From Dehalococcoidia bacterium UBA2777 (GTDB taxonomy: Bacteria; Chloroflexota; Dehalococcoidia; UBA2247; UBA2777): a stretch of DNA of 8,854 nucleotides. The stretch covers positions 1 to 8,854 of the forward strand of contig DEIJ01000156.1 in assembly GCA_002352365.1 (NCBI GenBank). Reading direction: 5' to 3'. Below, piece by piece: positions 6,105 through 8,854 of the stretch. Made by a program: the position numbers and the translations under genes. Below the pieces are notes generated by a model. The model saw only the letters and a program-made list of their open reading frames with translations. It did no database searches and had not been told where the DNA came from. Numbering within the stretch: the stretch's first letter is position 1; the number at the start of each line of letters is the position of its first letter.

Positions 6105-7426
6105 GGCCAGAAAAGTTTTTGAGCTTCCTTCCTTAGCTCGGCACGGAAGTCAGGGTGAGCGATGGCAATAATCTCCTCTACCCTTTGTCTTTGTGTCTTT
6201 CCTCGAAGCCTGGCAATGCCGTACTCAGTGACTATATAATCAACAAGGGTACGAGGCAGACTCACCTGTGTCCCTGCCTCGAATTTGGCAAAAATTCGAG
6301 AGGCAATCCCTTGTTTGGTCTTGGCAGTCGAAGGGAGCACAGTAACAGAGCGACCACCATTGGAGAGCAAAGCCCCAATAACAAAGGGTAGTTGCCCTCC
6401 TACTCCCCCTACTATTCGGGGGCCTATGGACTCCGAGGTGATTTGACCAGTTAAATCTACTGCAAGGGCATTATTGATGGCTATCATATGGTCATGAGCT
6501 GCGATAACCTTGGGGTCATCAACATAACTTACCGGATATAGTTCAAACAAGGGGTTGTTATTAACGAATGCTAAATCCTCTGGAGTGCCCCCAGCAGCAC
6601 TGGCAACTGCCTTGCCTTGATGAAGACTCTTCCTCTTCCCATTGATTACCCCTTCTCTTACCAATTTTATGATTGGTGAGGTAGTATGCTCAGAATGCCA
6701 GCCGATATCCTGTTTGCCATCGAATATCCCCAGCCGGGTAAGCATTTCACTGGTGATGCCTACGCCAACTTCAACAGTATCGCCATCCTTAACTAGGGGT
6801 GAAACATATCCGGCTATATCCTTAAGCTCCTTGGGGGGCTCAAAAATCTCCCCCTTCCCTCTTAGGTCTGCAGTTCCAGGGATTCTCTCCGGAGGAGCAG
6901 TGCGCTCAACAAAATAATCGATCTGTGAAACATGAATAAAGTTGTCGCCGAAAGTTCTGATCAGGTGAGGGTTTACCTCTGCAACGGATATCTTGGCCCT
7001 TCGAACGGCATCTTTCTTTTCCCAGACCGACTGACCAAAGCTACAAAACCCATTTTCATCTGGGGATGAGACTTCAGTTATAACCACCTCTGCCTCTATC
7101 TCTTCTTGCCAGGTGATACCCCCAATTCCTATGTCGCATCTGCGCTCAGTGATTATCTGTTTTACCATTGGCATAGGGAAACCAACCGTTATGGCAAAAG
7201 ATTCCTCCCAGCCAGGATCGTACCAACCAAAGTCTCTATCGGGGGTGGGCACAAAAACTTGCACATTTCTAAGCTCATCCCTTCTGGCAGCGAGTGCTAA
7301 ACCTATTTCACGGGGCTGGCGGCCTGTGGTAAAATAAACTCGATCTCCAGATTTAACAATCCAAGCTGCTTCCTCAGCCGAGATCAATTTTCTTTTATAT
7401 TCCTCTTGCCAATGTCGAGTAGACAT
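6101..7426 (-). CDS. Acetyl-CoA hydrolase/transferase family protein (4-hydroxybutyrate CoA-transferase-like)
   Basis: The 441-residue product belongs to the acetyl-CoA hydrolase/transferase family, which moves CoA between acyl-CoAs and carboxylic acids through a glutamyl-CoA thioester, in the cytoplasm. Visible landmarks are an N-terminal WQEEYKRKLISAEEA and VKSGDRVYF (24-32). VEVGVGITSEMLTRLG (218-233) is followed by DIGWHSEHTTS, in which E246 sits at the catalytic-glutamate position of family I enzymes (usually G-H-SE). VDLTGQITSESIG, GGVGGQLPFVIGALLS and YIVTEYGIARLRGK complete the C-terminal domain. The exact acyl substrate is not predictable. The start at 7426 has a good Shine-Dalgarno (GAGGAGGT, 7435-7442). 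However, the first four and a third codons (to about 7414), the ATG and the Shine-Dalgarno all lie inside domain VI of the neighbouring group II intron. The ancestral N-terminus has therefore probably been replaced, and the native gene sequence seems to begin at about 7413. Confidence 0.92.
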   Translation of the reverse strand: MSTRHWQEEYKRKLISAEEAAWIVKSGDRVYFTTGRQPREIGLALAARRDELRNVQVFVPTPDRDFGWYDPGWEESFAITVGFPMPMVKQIITERRCDIGIGGITWQEEIEAEVVITEVSSPDENGFCSFGQSVWEKKDAVRRAKISVAEVNPHLIRTFGDNFIHVSQIDYFVERTAPPERIPGTADLRGKGEIFEPPKELKDIAGYVSPLVKDGDTVEVGVGITSEMLTRLGIFDGKQDIGWHSEHTTSPIIKLVREGVINGKRKSLHQGKAVASAAGGTPEDLAFVNNNPLFELYPVSYVDDPKVIAAHDHMIAINNALAVDLTGQITSESIGPRIVGGVGGQLPFVIGALLSNGGRSVTVLPSTAKTKQGIASRIFAKFEAGTQVSLPRTLVDYIVTEYGIARLRGKTQRQRVEEIIAIAHPDFRAELRKEAQKLFWP

Positions 7427-7464
7427 CTTTTATAACCTCCTCTCTTGGTTATTTAATGCCCCTC
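7417..7464 (-). ncRNA. Group II intron domain VI with bulged branch-point A7420
   Basis: Read on the minus strand after the 3-base linker TGT from domain V, GAG (7464-7462) pairs with CTC (7419-7417). GGGCAT (7461-7456) pairs with ATGTCT (7426-7421) with two G-U pairs, leaving A7420 as the single bulged base. After a small internal loop, ATAACC (7452-7447) pairs with GGTTAT (7437-7432) around a 9-base loop. The bulged A is the expected lariat branch nucleotide. The same bases contain the ATG (7426-7424) and Shine-Dalgarno of the CoA-transferase reading frame. Confidence 0.72.
7432..7452 (-). promoter_or_regulatory. Shine-Dalgarno of the CoA-transferase, held in the domain VI hairpin
   Basis: The ribosome binding site GAGGAGGT (7442-7435) lies across the loop and 3' arm of a perfect 6-bp hairpin, eight bases before the ATG. 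In folded, unspliced RNA part of the site would be paired, which may lower initiation. Confidence 0.6.
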
Positions 7465-7467
7465 ACA

Positions 7468-7500
7468 GAACCGAACATCCAGATTTCCCAGATTCGGCTC
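7468..7500 (-). ncRNA. Group II intron domain V (catalytic hairpin)
   Basis: The 33-base segment begins GAGCCGAA, holding the catalytic AGC triad, and ends TTCGGTTC. These two arms pair perfectly over 8 bp (one G-U). A TG bulge follows on the 3' side, then a distal stem capped by a GAAA tetraloop-like sequence. This matches the most conserved part of all group II introns. The 5' distal arm (TCTGG) is one base shorter than its 3' partner (TCTGGA), and the stem relies on G-U pairs. The usual total is 34 bases, so this copy may carry a one-base deletion. Confidence 0.8.
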
Positions 7501-7515
7501 TTCGGTAATACTTCC

Positions 7516-8826
7516 TCAATACGATGACCAGGTATAGGTTAGGTGATATATCTTCGGCTCAGGCAAAGGGTTACACTCCTTAAACTTGCAATATTGGGCA
7601 TAGGTGAAACTCTTTTTCTGACTTCGCCTATTTATCCATTTGTGTACCAGTTTTGAAGTCTATATATAGAATTTCCTCAATGCCTGCATATTGCCGCTTA
7701 TTCCGTAGTAGCGGTAGTGGCCTAGCAATTTTAACCTTAACACCTTCCACCACTCCTCTAACTCTACAACGTTTCGAACCCTCTTTAACCAAAGGTTCAT
7801 CTCCCCCAGCTTTTGCCCGAACTTCTTGGCACTTGTCTTCCGCCCTAGCTTAAATTTGCCCCTCCTGGTTTTATCGCAATAGTGCGTAAATCCGAGAAAG
7901 TCAAAGGTCGCCACTTTCTCATCTTGCCTCTGTGCCTTCTCCCATGCATACCGACCAAACTCAATTATCCTTGCTTTGCTCTCAGCAGTTTTCAGGCCAA
8001 ATTTACCAAGTCTTTGCTTTAACATCTCCCCAAATGCTTTTGCTTCACTGCCACTCTGGAAGCAGACGATGAAGTCGAAAGCCGAGCGAATAAGCTGTGC
8101 AAAGCCTTTGAACTGCCTCTTGATTTTCTTCTCAAACCACAGGTCTAAAATGTAGTGAAGGTAAATATTCGCCAGTATTGGACTTAACACCCCACCTTGC
8201 GGCGTGCCTTTGTCTGTTTGAATACATTTACCCTCTTCCATTACCCCTGCCACAAGAAATCGAGCTATCAGCCGTAGTAAACTCGTGTCCTCAATCCTTT
8301 GCCTCAAGCACTTCATCAACCATTTGTGGTCTATGGTATCAAAGAACTTCTCAATATCCATATCCACTACATAGTTTGTTGGTTTGGTCATGATTGCCTT
8401 GTCCAGCACATCTAAGGCATCGTGGCAACTTCTGTTGGGGCGAAATCCAAAAGATACATCCATGAAATCAACTTCAAAGATCGCCTCAAGGATTTTCTTT
8501 ATCCCCATCTGCACTATCTTGTCCTCAACCGTGGGTATTCCCAACCCACGCTTACTACCATCACTCTTCGGTATGTAAACCCTTCTTACTGGTTGTGGCT
8601 TATACTTCCTTGCCTTCAACCTTTCCACTAAATCCTTAATGTTCCCTTCTAAGTTGACCTCATAGTCCCTTGCCCCTACCCCGTCTATCCCAGTAGCCTT
8701 ATCCCTTTTCAGCTCCCAGAAACACTCCACAAGAAAATCCTCTGTCAGTAAGTGTGCCAGAGACATAAACTTACTCTTCGGATTTTCCCTGGCTCGCAGA
8801 GTTAGGGAAGCAAGTTTTGTTGTCAT
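7516..8826 (-). pseudogene. ltrA: Group II intron maturase/reverse transcriptase, inactivated (SAFD for YADD, internal TAG)
   Basis: The gene starts at ATG 8826 behind a G-rich Shine-Dalgarno (8830-8835) and would be 436 residues if read to the TGA at 7516-7518. The N-terminal and finger motifs are normal: DKATGIDGVG (42-51), YIPKSDGSKRGLGIPTVEDKI (84-104) and FGFRPNRSCHDAL (126-138). The first catalytic aspartate is present in VVDMDIEKFFDTIDH (D157), and TPQGGVLSPILANIYL (208-223) is intact. The second catalytic motif, normally YADD, reads SAFD (residues 248-251), so one of its two metal-binding aspartates is lost. The maturase (X) domain follows, with FDFLGFTHYCDK and the WWKVLRLKLLGHYRYYGI segment. 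The frame is then broken by TAG at 7660-7662. The same frame continues with KLVHKWINRRSQKKSF and the typical end PLPEPKIYH, so the TAG is a nonsense mutation and not the natural end. No HNH endonuclease domain follows. Confidence 0.9.
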
Positions 8827-8854
8827 CTGCCCCCCAGTTCTGAGTCTGGCAGAT

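Larger units (their letters stand above)
7414..8854 (-). mobile_element. Group II intron, 3' part (domain IV ORF, domains V and VI); 5' part lies beyond the window
   Basis: A maturase-type reverse transcriptase gene is followed on the same strand by a domain V hairpin (7468-7500) and a domain VI helix with a bulged adenosine (7417-7464). This is the standard 3' architecture of a bacterial group II intron. Placing the 3' splice site seven bases from the bulged A7420 gives an end at 7414, with the expected AC terminus (AY rule). The 5' end (GUGYG consensus, domains I-III, usually 500-700 bases) is beyond 8854. The intron lies in the sense orientation relative to the CoA-transferase gene it abuts. 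The damaged ORF and a slightly short domain V suggest that it can no longer move by itself. Confidence 0.85.

Noticed and set aside
8074..8085. SAFD explained by a pair of compensating frameshifts
   Set aside because: The codons on both sides align in frame with the RT family right up to the motif, so base substitutions explain the change more simply.
7516..8826. Retron or diversity-generating retroelement reverse transcriptase
   Set aside because: The maturase X domain and downstream domains V and VI identify a group II intron. No msr/msd-like RNA or template/variable repeats are seen.

Overview
The window is a stretch of bacterial chromosome of roughly even base composition, with six housekeeping-type genes framed by two mobile elements. 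The gene style is bacterial: Shine-Dalgarno starts, overlapping operon genes and sigma70-like promoters. A transketolase split into two genes and a pan operon carrying a flavoprotein occur in several anaerobic and deep-branching bacteria. My tentative guess is Chloroflexota (Dehalococcoidia-like), but this is a weak inference from protein flavour and nothing here proves it.

Layout. Positions 1-451 (minus) hold the N-terminal third of an IS110-family DEDD transposase that runs off the left edge. Its upstream flank, about 452-610, could carry the element's end and bridge RNA. A C-rich/G-rich element with a G-quadruplex motif on the minus strand lies at 613-648. A tightly overlapping plus-strand operon follows: panB (734-1573), a SagB-type nitroreductase-fold flavoprotein (1560-2138) and panC (2135-2992). 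It converges on a minus-strand MFS transporter (2973-4181), with a 20-bp overlap of the 3' ends. Between the MFS gene and the next operon are two back-to-back sigma70-like promoters whose -35 boxes overlap (4189-4239), followed on the plus strand by a terminator-like hairpin (4302-4329). The N- and C-terminal halves of a split transketolase come next (4255-5163 and 5163-6104). They converge on a minus-strand acetyl-CoA hydrolase/CoA-transferase family gene (6101-7426), sharing the four bases CTAA with its stop codon.

The right end (7414 to beyond 8854, minus) is the 3' part of a group II intron: a maturase/reverse transcriptase gene followed by recognisable domains V and VI. The maturase looks dead as an RT, because the catalytic YADD is replaced by SAFD. 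It also has an in-frame TAG 48 codons before the natural end. Domain VI ends inside the first codons of the CoA-transferase reading frame, so the intron appears to have landed at the very start of that gene. The intron's own 3' end now supplies a Shine-Dalgarno sequence, an ATG and the first codons. This is the most unusual feature of the window.

Function. PanB makes ketopantoate and PanC condenses pantoate with beta-alanine. The ketopantoate reduction step between them (normally PanE or IlvC) is not encoded here, and a flavoprotein of unknown substrate sits exactly between the two genes. TktN/TktC would together form one thiamine-diphosphate transketolase of the pentose phosphate pathway. 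No tRNA, rRNA or CRISPR array was seen.
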